Below the pieces are notes generated by a model, which saw nothing but the letters and a program-made list of their open reading frames with translations, did not search any database and was not told the DNA's origin. The position numbers were made by a program, and so were the translations under genes. Of a DNA stretch of 64,000 nucleotides, positions 53,400 through 62,701 are shown in pieces (positions within the stretch are counted from its first letter, which is position 1; each line of letters starts with the position of its first letter). This stretch comes from Betaproteobacteria bacterium. Its GTDB lineage: Bacteria > Pseudomonadota > Gammaproteobacteria > Burkholderiales > Usitatibacteraceae. The stretch lies in contig JADJMI010000003.1 in NCBI GenBank assembly GCA_016709665.1, positions 62,001-126,000 on the forward strand, written 5' to 3'.

Positions 53400-54917
53400 A
53401 TGCCCGCCCCGCGCATCGCCCTCGCCGCCTTCATGCTCGAATCGAACGCCCACTCCCCCGTCGCCACGAAGGCGGAATTCGAGGCGAACTACCTGTGCTA
53501 CGGCGCCGACATGGCCACCGACTGGAAGCGCGATCACCCGCGCGGCCCCAAGACGCAGTCGGGCTTCGTGGAAGGCATGGACGCCACCGGCGAATGGACG
53601 CCCGTGCCGCTCATGGGCACGACGGTGGGCGCGAGCGGCCCCATCGACCATCCCTTCTTCCTCGAGGTGGCCGACGGCATCGCCTCGCGCCTGCGCGCCG
53701 CGCTGCCCGTGGACGGCGTCTTCCTCAGCCTGCACGGCGCGGCCATCGGCACCGGCGAAGTGGACCCGGACGGCGTCATCCTCGAGCGCGTGCGCGAACT
53801 CGTGGGGCCCGGCGTGCCGGTGATCGCCACCCTCGACCTGCACGCCAACGTCTCGCAGCGCATGGTGGATGCCGCGAGCGTCCTCGTGGCCTACCGCACC
53901 AACCCCCACGTGGACATGCGCGAGCGCGGCGGGGAATCCGCGCGGCTCATGCGCGAGATGCTCTCGGGCGCGAAGGCCACGGCGGCGTTCGTGAAACTGC
54001 CGATGATCCCGCCCTCGGTCACGCAGAACACGAAGAGCGGACCCTACGCGGACATCATCGCCCACGGGCAATCGATGATCGACGAACGCGTGATGAACGT
54101 CTCCGTCGTGAGCGGGTTCTCCCTGGGCGACACGCAGAAGAACGGCATGAGCGTCATCGTCACGACGCGGGCGGATCCGGCGCTCGCGCAGCGGCTCGCC
54201 CGCGACATCGCCGCGCGCCTGTGGTCGGAGCGCGGCCGTTACGTGCCAAACCTCACCTCGCTCGAGGAATCGACCCGCCTCGCCCTCGCCTGCGGCCGGG
54301 ACGCCGCGAAGCCCGCACTCCTGTTCGCCGACGTCGCCGACAACCCCGGCGGCGGCGGGCGCGGCAACACGATCTGGATCCTGAAGGCCTTCCACGAGGC
54401 CGGCGTCGAAGGGGCGCTCCTGGGCATCTTCTACGACCCGGCCCTCGCGGCCGAGGCCCACCGGCTGGGCCCGGGCGCGGCCTTCCGCGCGCGCTTCAAC
54501 CGCGACGAGACGCACCCGCTTTCGGGCGGCGTTTTCGAGGCCGAAGGCGTCGTGGAAGCGCTGCACGACGGCCAGCTCGTCGGCCGCCGCGGCATCTCCG
54601 CGGGCCACACCATCGCGCTGGGCCCCATGGCGCTCATCCGCGTGGGCGGCATCCGGGTGGCCGTGGTGAGCGTGCGCCAGCAGGCGAAGGACATCGCGAT
54701 GTTCGAGTGCTTCGGCCTGGACGTGGCGAAGGCGCGCTCCGTCGTCGTGAAGTCGCGCGGGCACTTCCGGGCGGCCTTCGACGAGGTGTTCCCGGACGAG
54801 CGGATCGTCGAGGTGGACGTGCCCGGCCTCACGACTCCCGTCCTGAAGCGCGTGCCCTACCGCGACGTGCCGCGGCCGATCTTCCCGCTGGACGAGGGCT
54901 TCGACTGGAAGCCCTGA
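53400..54917 (+). CDS. M81 family metallopeptidase (MlrC-like)
   Basis: This 505-residue cytoplasmic zinc peptidase belongs to the MlrC/M81 family, named after the enzyme that finishes degradation of the cyclic peptide microcystin. N-terminal motifs are RIALAAFMLESNAHSP, SLHGAAIG and ATLDLHANVS (metal-binding DLH). The C-terminal domain has ADVADNPGGGGRGNT and SVRQQAKDIAMFECFGLD. No mlrA-type gene is present, so it more likely acts on linear or small peptides brought in by the divergent solute-binding protein. The start was chosen where family similarity begins. Confidence 0.9.
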   Translation: MPAPRIALAAFMLESNAHSPVATKAEFEANYLCYGADMATDWKRDHPRGPKTQSGFVEGMDATGEWTPVPLMGTTVGASGPIDHPFFLEVADGIASRLRAALPVDGVFLSLHGAAIGTGEVDPDGVILERVRELVGPGVPVIATLDLHANVSQRMVDAASVLVAYRTNPHVDMRERGGESARLMREMLSGAKATAAFVKLPMIPPSVTQNTKSGPYADIIAHGQSMIDERVMNVSVVSGFSLGDTQKNGMSVIVTTRADPALAQRLARDIAARLWSERGRYVPNLTSLEESTRLALACGRDAAKPALLFADVADNPGGGGRGNTIWILKAFHEAGVEGALLGIFYDPALAAEAHRLGPGAAFRARFNRDETHPLSGGVFEAEGVVEALHDGQLVGRRGISAGHTIALGPMALIRVGGIRVAVVSVRQQAKDIAMFECFGLDVAKARSVVVKSRGHFRAAFDEVFPDERIVEVDVPGLTTPVLKRVPYRDVPRPIFPLDEGFDWKP

Positions 54918-54935
54918 CCGGGACGGCCGGCGCCG

Positions 54936-56504
54936 CTAGTACAGGTCGCGGGGGAAGGCCATGAAGAAGACGTCCTCGACGCGCTGCCAGAAGCTGCGCG
55001 CGGGCTGCATCGACACGCGCTCGCGGTCGTTCGTCCACGAAAGCGAGCCGCCCGCGTCCACTTCCACGCGCCAGGCATTGGCCGGCGCCGTGTCGCGCTC
55101 GAAGGCGCGCGCGAGTTGCGCGGCGAGCGGGGCGCTTTCGATGAGCACGCCCATCTCCGTGTTGATGGCGGCCGAGCGCGGGTCGAAATTCATCGACCCG
55201 ATGTAGACGCGCTCGCGGTCGACCACCATGCCCTTGGAATGCAGGCCCATGAACTCGCCGCGGGTAGGCGGCGTATCCACGGCCACGGACTGGATCGCGG
55301 CGTCGTGGCGCATCTCGAAGAGGCCGTCGGACGCCTCCCGCAGGGGCTTTCGCCACGCCTTGTAGTGGCTGTTCACGGCCGGCACGTCGTGGGAGGCGAG
55401 CGAATTGGTGAGGATGCGCGTGCGAACGCCCGCGCGGCGCAGGTCCCGCAGGCCTTCGACGAAGCGTTCCGAGGGAATGATGTAGGCGTTCACGATGAGG
55501 AGCTCGCGCTTCGCCGTGCCGCCCAGCCGGAAGAGCGTCTCCATCATCACGTGGCGGATGGCGCCGTCCTCGGGCAGGTCCGAGTGCACCTCGCTGCGGC
55601 CGGCGTGCAGCCGCCCGGCGAGCGCGGCGATCTCCGGGCCCCAGTCCCGCGGCGCGAGGGGGATGTTCGCGAGCGCGCGGTTGCCCGACAGCTCCCGGGC
55701 CATCCGGTCGCGCGCCGCGTCGGCGGCCCCGCGCTTCATGGGGAGCCTGAGCGCCGCGACCGCCAGCACCCACTCGCTGTTCCAGTAGCGGTCGAACACC
55801 GCCGAGGCCTGCCGCGCCACCGGCCCGACGCCGATCACGTCGAGGTCGTGGAAGTTGAACGCCGGGTTGAGGCCGAAGTATTCGTCGCCGAGGTTGCGCC
55901 CGCCCAGGATCGTCGCCTGGTTGTCGACGATGATCGCCTTGTTGTGCATGCGCTGGTTGAGGCGGGCCATCTCGCCGACGGCTTCTTCGGCCCGCCCGAC
56001 GAGATCGCGGCGCGTCCAGGGGTTGAACAGGCGCATCTCGACGTTCGGGTGCGAGTCGATGGTGGCGAGCAGCTCGTCGCGCAGGTCGACGGTGGCCGCG
56101 TCGCGCAGGAGCGAGTTGAGATCGTCGATGAGGATGCGCACCTTCACGCCGCGGTCGGCCGCGTCGATCACCCGCTTGAGGAGCAGGCGCCCCACGGTGT
56201 CGCCGAACCACACGTAGTACTGGAGATCGATCGTGTGGCGCGCCGAGTCGACCAGCGCGAGCCGCCAGCGAAGGCCGTTCTCGTTGCGGTCGATGATCTC
56301 GAAGCCCGACGTTGCTTCGCCGCCCGCCTGGCGCAGCGATCGCTCGATGGCCGCGAACGCCGTGTCCGCCTTCGGGGGAACGGCGAAGCGGGGGGCCGGA
56401 CGCGGGGGCCTTTCGAGGGGCTGGCTCGCGCAGCCGGCCAGGACGAACGCGGCGCAGGCCGCGAGGAAGAGCGGAAGGAGCCGGCGAGGGGCGGATGTCG
56501 TCAT
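54936..56504 (-). CDS. phospholipase D family lipoprotein (cardiolipin synthase-like)
   Basis: This 522-residue protein has a lipobox LAGC (C25) and two HxKx4D motifs: HNKAIIVDNQATILGGRNLGDEYF and HSKGMVVDRERVYIGSMNFDPRS (each quoted from the HKD core). These form a PLD-type phosphatidyl-transferase or nuclease active site. The layout matches the 'phospholipase D family protein' lipoproteins common in Proteobacteria. Anchored on the outer or inner membrane, it may remodel phospholipids. It is convergent with the M81 gene, only 18 nt away. No partner gene is evident. Confidence 0.9.
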   Translation of the reverse strand: MTTSAPRRLLPLFLAACAAFVLAGCASQPLERPPRPAPRFAVPPKADTAFAAIERSLRQAGGEATSGFEIIDRNENGLRWRLALVDSARHTIDLQYYVWFGDTVGRLLLKRVIDAADRGVKVRILIDDLNSLLRDAATVDLRDELLATIDSHPNVEMRLFNPWTRRDLVGRAEEAVGEMARLNQRMHNKAIIVDNQATILGGRNLGDEYFGLNPAFNFHDLDVIGVGPVARQASAVFDRYWNSEWVLAVAALRLPMKRGAADAARDRMARELSGNRALANIPLAPRDWGPEIAALAGRLHAGRSEVHSDLPEDGAIRHVMMETLFRLGGTAKRELLIVNAYIIPSERFVEGLRDLRRAGVRTRILTNSLASHDVPAVNSHYKAWRKPLREASDGLFEMRHDAAIQSVAVDTPPTRGEFMGLHSKGMVVDRERVYIGSMNFDPRSAAINTEMGVLIESAPLAAQLARAFERDTAPANAWRVEVDAGGSLSWTNDRERVSMQPARSFWQRVEDVFFMAFPRDLY

Positions 56505-56532
56505 CGCGGTCGTGGAGTGGAAAGGGTGGGCA

Positions 56533-56907
56533 TCATTCGACGCGGGCGAGGCTCACCCGCAAGGTGGGCCCCTGCGATTTCAGGACGGCGACATCGTGCG
56601 TGATCCGCCCCAGGCCGATGCCGGGCGAGGCCATGCGCGGCTCGGCGCCCCGGCTCGCGGGCGTCGGGCCGAAGAAGACGCAGAACGCGTTGCCGTCGGG
56701 CCAGAGCGCGAGCTCGCCCACGTCGAACACGTCGCGCCGAGGCTCGCCCGCGGGCAGCTTCACCGGCAGCGCGCCGTAGTACTCGTCGCCCCAGCGCGCC
56801 AGGGCGAGCGTGAGCGGCAGGGATTCGGCCAACTTCCGGGCGGCCGGCCCTTCCCCCAGCGTGGCGGCGAGGGAATGCCCGCCGCATTCGATCGCGATGA
56901 CCGTCAT
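56533..56907 (-). CDS. cyclophilin-like fold protein (TM1367/PF04126-like)
   Basis: This 124-residue beta-barrel protein is of the cyclophilin-like TM1367 type, recognised by LPLTLALARWGDEYYGALPV, DVGELALWPDGNAFCVFFGPTP and the final IGRI-like strand. The family has a cyclophilin fold but lacks the prolyl-isomerase active site, and its role is unknown. Its ATG overlaps the stop of the cation-efflux gene (ATGA), and it ends the LysR - efflux - cyclophilin-like operon. Confidence 0.85.
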   Translation of the reverse strand: MTVIAIECGGHSLAATLGEGPAARKLAESLPLTLALARWGDEYYGALPVKLPAGEPRRDVFDVGELALWPDGNAFCVFFGPTPASRGAEPRMASPGIGLGRITHDVAVLKSQGPTLRVSLARVE

Positions 56908-57797
56908 GTCCGGCCCTCCTCCCAGCTGCGCGGGTCCTCCACCGGCTCCAGGTGCGTGAGCACCTCGACGTGCGGCACTTTCGCGCGGATCTCGGTTTCC
57001 AGCTTTTCCACCAGGTCGTGCCCCGCGTGCACGCTCATGGTGCCGGGCACGAGCACATGCACGTCCACGAAGCTCACCTTGCCGGCGGCGCGCGTTCGCA
57101 GGCGGTGATAGTCGCCCCCCTGGGCCCGCACCTGCTCGAGCACCTTCACGATGGCTTCGCGCTCGGACGGGGGAATCGCCCGGTCCATGAGCCCGTCGAA
57201 GGAACGGCGCATGAGGCGAAAGCCCGTCCAGAGGATCTGCAACGCCACCGCGATGGCGATGAGCGCGTCGAGGAGCAGCCACCCGGTGACCGCGACCAGG
57301 CCCACGCCGACGATCACGCCCGCGGTCGTCCAGACATCCGTGAGGAGGTGGTGGGCGTCGGCTTCCAGCGTGATGGAGCGGTGCTCGCGCGCGCCCTTGA
57401 GGAGCGCCCAGCCGCACAGCAGGTTCGCGCCGGCGGCCACCACCGACAGCACGAGGCCGAGCCCCACCTGTTCGATGGGCTGCGGCGCGAGGAGCCGGGG
57501 CACGGCGCTCCAGATGATGGCGCCCGCGGCCACGAAGATGAGGGCGCCCTCGATGCCGCTCGAGAAGTATTCCGCCTTCTCGTGGCCGAAGTTGTGGTCC
57601 TCGTCGGCGCCGGAGTGCGCGTAGGAAAGCGTCGCCAGCGCCACGAGCGCCGCCGCGAGGTTCACGAACGACTCGAGCGCGTCCGAAAGCAGGCCCACCG
57701 AGCCGGTGAGGGAATACGCCATGAACTTCACGACGATCGTGAAGATCGAGGTGACGATGGACAGGCCGGCGTAGAAGACCGGCGAACGCGCGCTCAT
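56904..57797 (-). CDS. cation diffusion facilitator (CDF) family transporter
   Basis: This 297-residue proton-coupled divalent metal exporter has six TM helices (about 8-28, 32-52, 80-100, 112-132, 152-172 and 178-198) and a C-terminal cytoplasmic ferredoxin-like domain (about 210-290, FVDVHVLVPGTMSVHAGHDLVEKLE). TM5 keeps the HxxxD site (HLLTD). The TM2 site reads Glu-x3-Asn (ALESFVN) instead of the usual His/Asp-x3-Asp, so metal preference may differ from the zinc exporters. It sits between a LysR regulator and the cyclophilin-like gene, with ATGA overlaps on both sides. Confidence 0.9.
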   Translation of the reverse strand: MSARSPVFYAGLSIVTSIFTIVVKFMAYSLTGSVGLLSDALESFVNLAAALVALATLSYAHSGADEDHNFGHEKAEYFSSGIEGALIFVAAGAIIWSAVPRLLAPQPIEQVGLGLVLSVVAAGANLLCGWALLKGAREHRSITLEADAHHLLTDVWTTAGVIVGVGLVAVTGWLLLDALIAIAVALQILWTGFRLMRRSFDGLMDRAIPPSEREAIVKVLEQVRAQGGDYHRLRTRAAGKVSFVDVHVLVPGTMSVHAGHDLVEKLETEIRAKVPHVEVLTHLEPVEDPRSWEEGRT

Positions 57798-58735
57798 TTC
57801 CCGCCTTTCGATCGACGCGGACCCGTGGGCGGGGCGCCGATGAGGCCGGCGCCGCGCTCGAGCAGGAACCGCTCGAAGGCCTGCGCGATGCGCGGCAGGC
57901 GGCGCGCGCCCAACCGCACCACGTACCACTGCCGCATCACCGGGAAGCCCTTCACGTCCACGATCGCAAGCGTACCGCGATCGACCTCGTTCAGCACGGC
58001 ATGGGCCGACAGGAACCCGATGCCCAGTCCCGCCGCCACGGCCTGCTTGAGGGTTTCGTTGCTCGCGATCTCCATCTCGACGTTCGGCACCACGCCGCCC
58101 TCGGCGAAGGCCTGGTCCATGGCGAGGCGCGTGGCCGAGCCCGGCTCGCGGGTGAGCAGCGGCTCGCGCGCGATGCTCGCGAGCGGCACGCGTCGCCGGG
58201 CGGCGAGCGGATGGCCCGGCGCCGCCACGATGACGTGCGGGTGCGGCGCGAAGGCTGTCGCGGCGAAGCCCGGCTCCGAGGGAGGGTGGCTCATCACGGC
58301 GAGGTCCATCTCGTGCGCCGCGAGGCGCCCGAGCAGGTCGTCGCGGTTGCGCACCGTGATCCGCACGCGGATGCCGGGATGCAGCTCGCGAAAGGCCGCC
58401 ACGAGCCAGGGGAAGAAATGATCGCCCGCGTTGATGACGGCCACGTCGAGGAGCCCCCGACCGAGGGCCTCGAGGTCCGCGATGGCCTCCTCCGCGCCGC
58501 GGATCTGGGCGAGCACCTCCCGCGTGTGGACGAGGACGGCCTCGCCCGCCTGCGTGAGCCGCAGCCCGCGGCCGCTGCGTTCGAAGAGCGACGCCTTCGC
58601 GTGCCCCTCGAGCTGGCGGACCTGGATCGAGACGGCCGGCGGCGTGAGGTGCAGCTCCTCGGCCGCGCGCGTGAGCGACAGGTGCCTCGCGGCGCTTTCG
58701 AAGACCCGCAGCTGCCGCAGCGTGGCGTTCTTCAC
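57794..58735 (-). CDS. LysR-family transcriptional regulator (CbbR-like)
   Basis: This 313-residue regulator has an N-terminal winged HTH (about 5-62: NATLRQLRVFESAARHLSLTRAAEELHLTPPAVS) and a two-lobed effector domain. The opening and overall pattern resemble the CbbR/CysB-type subgroup. The start codon lies just downstream of an AT-rich divergent promoter region (58736-58845) containing paired CACTTAATSATT motifs, the likely binding sites. Its stop overlaps the ATG of the cation-efflux gene. The effector is unknown. Confidence 0.92.
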   Translation of the reverse strand: MKNATLRQLRVFESAARHLSLTRAAEELHLTPPAVSIQVRQLEGHAKASLFERSGRGLRLTQAGEAVLVHTREVLAQIRGAEEAIADLEALGRGLLDVAVINAGDHFFPWLVAAFRELHPGIRVRITVRNRDDLLGRLAAHEMDLAVMSHPPSEPGFAATAFAPHPHVIVAAPGHPLAARRRVPLASIAREPLLTREPGSATRLAMDQAFAEGGVVPNVEMEIASNETLKQAVAAGLGIGFLSAHAVLNEVDRGTLAIVDVKGFPVMRQWYVVRLGARRLPRIAQAFERFLLERGAGLIGAPPTGPRRSKGGK

Positions 58736-58746
58736 AATTAAGCAAT

Positions 58747-58790
58747 CACTTAATCATTGAGTGAATTCATTTTACTTTCACTTAATGATT
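58747..58790. promoter_or_regulatory. paired LysR-type binding sites in divergent promoter
   Basis: CACTTAATCATT (58747-58758, part of a quasi-palindrome ending GAGTG at 58763) and CACTTAATGATT (58779-58790) form a direct repeat. The copies are 32 bp apart, three helical turns. They sit in the AT-rich 110-bp gap between the LysR gene and the plus-strand gene at 58846. The quasi-palindrome has the T-N11-A form expected of LysR operators. Confidence 0.6.
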
Positions 58791-58845
58791 TGCGCGAGTA
58801 GCGTCGGGGCCGGGAACTGGAAGCGAACCGACGAGGAGCCCCGCC

Positions 58846-59127
58846 ATGGACATGCCCGCACCGATCGACACCCGATTCGCCGGACGCGACGCCCTGAATG
58901 CCGCGTTCTGGGACCTGGGGCTTCGCTTCCAGTGGGACCCCGCCACGTGGAATGTCCTGGTGGAACTCGAGAACCTCGAGGACCAGATCGCCTACTACCT
59001 AAGGCACTGGCAGCCGCATTTGCTGGGGGTGTACGAGCCGACCTTCCTGGCGCGCCTCGTGGCCACGCGCCTGGCGCAGCCCGGGACGCATCGCACCGGG
59101 ATGGAGGCTTACTCCGGGGACGCCTAG
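58846..59127 (+). CDS. small protein divergent from LysR regulator, unknown function
   Basis: This 93-residue protein has no signal peptide or TM helix. The ATG at 58846 follows GAGGAG with good spacing. The sequence is Trp-rich (FWDLGLRFQWDPATWNVLVELENLEDQ and YYLRHWQPHLLGVYEPTFLARL) and looks compact and helical. I do not recognise the family. Its place across the LysR operator region makes it the likely main target of that regulator. Its end overlaps the convergent pcp gene by 4 nt. Confidence 0.7.
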   Translation: MDMPAPIDTRFAGRDALNAAFWDLGLRFQWDPATWNVLVELENLEDQIAYYLRHWQPHLLGVYEPTFLARLVATRLAQPGTHRTGMEAYSGDA

Positions 59128-59780
59128 TCCAGCGCGCCTCCACTTTCCTTCAAGTCGATCGCGTTTGCGAGGGCCGCCGCGATCGCGGCCTCCGTGCCCC
59201 GCACCATCGTCGCGAGCGCCATCGAAGGCTCGCCGGGCCGCGCGAGCGCCTGCGCGTCGAGCCAGGGCACGTGGACGAAGCCCGCCCTCGCGGGCCGCCC
59301 GCTCGCCGCGAGGAAGTGAAGCACGCCGTACATCAGGTGGTTGCAGACGAAGGTGCCGGCCGTGTTCGACACGATCGCCGGCACCTCGGCCTCGCGCATC
59401 GCCGCCACCATCGCCTTCACGGGCACCGTCGCGAAATAGGCCGCCGGGCCGCCGCTCGCGACCGGCTCGTCCACCGGCGCGTTTCCGGCGTTGTCGTCGA
59501 TGCGCGCGTCGTCCACGTTGATCGCCACGCGCTCGACGGACATCGCGGCGCGCCCGCCCGCCTGCCCCAGCGAGAGGACCACCGACGGCTCCAGCCGCTC
59601 GATCTCCCCGGCCACCACCTCGATGGCCGCGCGGAACTCGCAGGGCACCTGCAGCACGTGGATGCGCGTGGCGCCGATGGCCTCGGGCAGGTCGCGGCAG
59701 ATCTCCCAGGACGGGTTGATGTCCTCGCCGCCGAAGGGCTCGAAGCCCGTGACCAGCACCTTCGCGGTCCCGCGCCTCAT
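59124..59780 (-). CDS. pcp: pyroglutamyl-peptidase I
   Basis: This 218-residue cysteine peptidase (C15) removes N-terminal pyroglutamate from peptides. The opening VLVTGFEPFGG is diagnostic. The catalytic Cys146 is in NTAGTFVCNHLMYG, His170 in GFVHVPW, and the Glu region is in SVERVAIN. Length matches the family. Its ATG overlaps the stop of the acetyltransferase gene (ATGA), so it is the third gene in the ppsA transcript. Confidence 0.94.
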   Translation of the reverse strand: MRRGTAKVLVTGFEPFGGEDINPSWEICRDLPEAIGATRIHVLQVPCEFRAAIEVVAGEIERLEPSVVLSLGQAGGRAAMSVERVAINVDDARIDDNAGNAPVDEPVASGGPAAYFATVPVKAMVAAMREAEVPAIVSNTAGTFVCNHLMYGVLHFLAASGRPARAGFVHVPWLDAQALARPGEPSMALATMVRGTEAAIAAALANAIDLKESGGALD

Positions 59781-60238
59781 GGCCGCGCCCCGGGGACGAG
59801 CAGCATCTCGACGTGGGGGATGCCGTCCTCGATGTAGGGCGCGGAATCCGCGACGAAGCCGAGGGAACCGTAGAAGCGCTCGAGGTGCCGCTGGGCGCCG
59901 ATGCGGATGGGCTGGCCGGGCCAGAGGGACCGCGAGCGGGCGAGGGCTTCGGTCATGAGCGCCCGCCCGAGCCCGGTGCCGCGCACACCCATCGCCGTCG
60001 CGACGCGCCCGATGGACGGTTCGGCGAACGTGACGCCCGCGGCCAGAAGCCGGCAGCAGGCGACGATCCCGCCGTCGATGCGCGCGAAGAGGTGCCAGCC
60101 GGCGGCGTCCGCGCCGTCGATGTCCAGGAAGACGCAGGCCTGCTCGACGACGAACACCTCGGAACGCAGCCTGAGGAGATCGTGAAGGTCGCGCGTCGAC
60201 AGCTCGTCGAAGCGCGCGAAGCGCCAGTCCGGGCTCAA
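59777..60238 (-). CDS. ElaA-like GNAT acetyltransferase
   Basis: This 153-residue GNAT N-acetyltransferase resembles ElaA: ELSTRDLHDLLRLRSEVFVVEQACVFLDIDG is its signature opening, and IGRVATAMGVRGTGLGRALM is the acetyl-CoA-binding A motif. A TTG at 60238 is the best start, since no ATG or GTG lies between it and the ppsA stop and family similarity begins there. The substrate is unknown. It sits between ppsA and pcp on the same strand. Confidence 0.85.
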   Translation of the reverse strand: MSPDWRFARFDELSTRDLHDLLRLRSEVFVVEQACVFLDIDGADAAGWHLFARIDGGIVACCRLLAAGVTFAEPSIGRVATAMGVRGTGLGRALMTEALARSRSLWPGQPIRIGAQRHLERFYGSLGFVADSAPYIEDGIPHVEMLLVPGARP

Positions 60239-60267
60239 GGGGCGCGCGCCGGCCGGCGATCCCGCGC

Positions 60268-62655
60268 TCAGGCCGGCTGCGTCGCGCCCGACACCTTGGC
60301 CAGGTGCAGCCAGGTCTCGACCACGGTGTCCGGGTTGAGCGACATCGACTCGATGCCCTCGGCCATGAGCCATTCGGCGAGGTCCGGGTAGTCGCTGGGA
60401 CCCTGGCCGCAGATGCCCACGTACTTGCCCTGGCGGCGGCAGGCCTGGATCGCGAGCGAGAGCATGCGCTTCACGGCCGGGTCGCGCTCGTCGAAGGACT
60501 CCATGACGAGGCCCGAGTCTCGGTCGAGCGCGAGCGTGAGCTGCGTCATGTCGTTCGAGCCGATCGAGAACCCGTCGAAGTGCTTGAGGAACTCGTCGGC
60601 GAGGATGGCGTTCGAGGGGATCTCGCACATCATCACGACCTTGAGGCCGTTCTTCCCGCGCTCCAGGCCGTTCTCCTTCAGGATGGCGTGGACCTGCTCG
60701 GCCTCCTTCAGGGTGCGCACGAAGGGGATCATGATCTCGACGTTGGTGAGGCCCATCGTGTCGCGCACGCGCCGCATGGCCTCGCACTCGAGCCGGAAGC
60801 TTTCGCGGAAGCTCCTCGCGATGTAGCGCGAGGCGCCGCGGAAGCCGAGCATCGGGTTCTCCTCGTTCGGCTCGTACTCGGCGCCGCCGATGAGGTTGCG
60901 GTACTCGTTCGACTTGAAGTCCGAGAGGCGCACGATGACCTTCTTGGGCCAGAAGGCCGCGGCGATGGTCGAGATGCCCTCGACGATCTTCTCCACGTAG
61001 AAGGCCCGCGGGCTCGCGTAGCCGCGGCTGCGCTTGGCCACCTGCGCCTTGAGCTCCGGGGCGAGGCGATCGTATTCCAGGCACGCCTTGGGATGGATGC
61101 CGATCATGTTGGAGATGACGAATTCCAGCCGCGCGAGGCCCACGCCGTCGTTGGGCAGCTGGCAGAAGTCGAAGGCGAGCTGCGGGTTGCCCACGTTCAT
61201 CGCGAGCTTCACCGGGATCTTCGGCATGCGGCTCAGGGAGACCTCGACGATCTCGAAGGGGACCGTGCCCTCGTAGATGAAGCCGGTGTCGCCCTCGGCG
61301 CACGAGACGGTGACCTCGTCGCCGTCCTTGAGGATGCGCGTCGCGTCCTCGCAGCCGACGACCGCCGGCACGCCCAGCTCCCGCGCGATGATGGCGGCGT
61401 GGCAGGTACGCCCGCCCCGGTTGGTGACGATGGCCGAGGCGCGCTTCATCACCGGCTCCCAGTTCGGGTCGGTCATGTCGGTCACGAGCACGTCGCCTTC
61501 CTTCACGCGGGCGATCTCGGCCACGTCCTTGATGACGCGCACCACGCCCTGGCCGATCTTCGAGCCGATGGCGCGGCCCGAGCAGAGCACCGTGCCGCGC
61601 TTGCCCAGGCGGTAGCGCGTGAGGTGGTCGTGCCGGTGTTCCTGGCTCTTCACCGTCTCCGGGCGGGCCTGGAGGATGTAGAGCTTGCCGTCTTCGCCAT
61701 CGCGGCCCCACTCGACGTCCATGGGACGGCCGTAGTGCGTCTCGATGGCGACGGCGTAGCGGGCAAGCTCCTCCACCTCCGCGTCCGCGAGGCAGAAGCG
61801 GTCGCGGTCGGGCTGGGACACCTCGACCTGCACGACCGACTTGCCGGCCTTGGCTTCCTCGCCGAAGACCATCTTGATCGCCTTCGCGCCCAGGCCGCGG
61901 CGGATCACCGCCGGCTTGCCCGCGGCGAGGATCGGCTTCGAGACGTAGAACTCGTCCGGGTTCACCGCGCCCTGCACCACCATCTCGCCCAGGCCGTAGC
62001 TCGCCGTCACGAAGACCACGTCGCGGAAGCCGGACTCGGTGTCCATCGTGAAGAGGACGCCGGCGGCGCCGCTGTCCGAGCGCACCATGCGCTGCACCCC
62101 GGCGGAGAGCGCGACGTCCGCGTGGGCGAAGCCCTTGTGCACGCGATAGGCGATGGCCCGGTCGTTGTAGAGCGAGGCGAAGACGTGCCGGATCGCCTCG
62201 ATCACGTTGTCGATGCCGCGGATGTTGAGGAAGGTCTCCTGCTGGCCGGCGAAGGAGGCGTCCGGCAGGTCCTCGGCGGTGGCCGAGGAGCGAACGGCGA
62301 AGCTCGCGCCGGCGCCGCCGTCGAGGGCCGCGAAGGCCTCGCGGACCTGCCGGTCCAGGGCCTCGGGCAGCGGCGCCTCGCCCACCCACTGGCGGATCTC
62401 GGCGCCCGTCTTCGCGAGCGCCATGACGTCATCGACGTCGAGCGCGTCCAGCGCCGCGTCGATGCGCGCCTTGAGGCCGCTCTCGCGCAGGAAGTCGACA
62501 TAGGCCTGGGCCGTGGTCGCGAAACCGCCGGGCACGCGCACGCCCGCGGCGGCGAGCTGGCTGATGAGTTCGCCGAGGGACGCGTTCTTGCCGCCCACGG
62601 TCGCGACGTCGGTCATGCGGAGGGATTCGAGGGGCAGGACGTAGGCAGGGGCCAT
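60268..62655 (-). CDS. ppsA: phosphoenolpyruvate synthase
   Basis: This 795-residue enzyme converts pyruvate and ATP to PEP, AMP and phosphate, the first step of gluconeogenesis from pyruvate. The N-terminal ATP-grasp domain ([22 protein letters not shown]) is followed by the swivelling phospho-His domain with His419 in [15 protein letters not shown]. The C-terminal PEP/pyruvate barrel contains IGSNDMTQL and GICGQGPSD. Length matches E. coli PpsA (792). A perfect TATAAT lies about 40 nt upstream. The ppsR regulator is divergently transcribed. Confidence 0.97.
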   Translation of the reverse strand: MAPAYVLPLESLRMTDVATVGGKNASLGELISQLAAAGVRVPGGFATTAQAYVDFLRESGLKARIDAALDALDVDDVMALAKTGAEIRQWVGEAPLPEALDRQVREAFAALDGGAGASFAVRSSATAEDLPDASFAGQQETFLNIRGIDNVIEAIRHVFASLYNDRAIAYRVHKGFAHADVALSAGVQRMVRSDSGAAGVLFTMDTESGFRDVVFVTASYGLGEMVVQGAVNPDEFYVSKPILAAGKPAVIRRGLGAKAIKMVFGEEAKAGKSVVQVEVSQPDRDRFCLADAEVEELARYAVAIETHYGRPMDVEWGRDGEDGKLYILQARPETVKSQEHRHDHLTRYRLGKRGTVLCSGRAIGSKIGQGVVRVIKDVAEIARVKEGDVLVTDMTDPNWEPVMKRASAIVTNRGGRTCHAAIIARELGVPAVVGCEDATRILKDGDEVTVSCAEGDTGFIYEGTVPFEIVEVSLSRMPKIPVKLAMNVGNPQLAFDFCQLPNDGVGLARLEFVISNMIGIHPKACLEYDRLAPELKAQVAKRSRGYASPRAFYVEKIVEGISTIAAAFWPKKVIVRLSDFKSNEYRNLIGGAEYEPNEENPMLGFRGASRYIARSFRESFRLECEAMRRVRDTMGLTNVEIMIPFVRTLKEAEQVHAILKENGLERGKNGLKVVMMCEIPSNAILADEFLKHFDGFSIGSNDMTQLTLALDRDSGLVMESFDERDPAVKRMLSLAIQACRRQGKYVGICGQGPSDYPDLAEWLMAEGIESMSLNPDTVVETWLHLAKVSGATQPA

Positions 62656-62695
62656 GGCGTTTGGGTTCCGGGTGACGTGCCGTCGGTAATTTGCA

Positions 62696-62701
62696 ATTAT
62701 A
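62696..62701 (-). promoter_or_regulatory. candidate -10 box for ppsA
   Basis: The minus strand reads TATAAT in an AT-rich patch (TCGATATAATTGCAAATT) that stands out in a GC-rich region. It lies 40 nt upstream of the ppsA ATG. The -35 position holds only a poor match, so an activator may be needed. Confidence 0.5.

Noticed and set aside
53400..54917. Microcystin degradation locus
   Set aside because: Only an MlrC-like M81 protein is present. No mlrA, mlrB or mlrD gene lies nearby, and M81 proteins are common outside that pathway.
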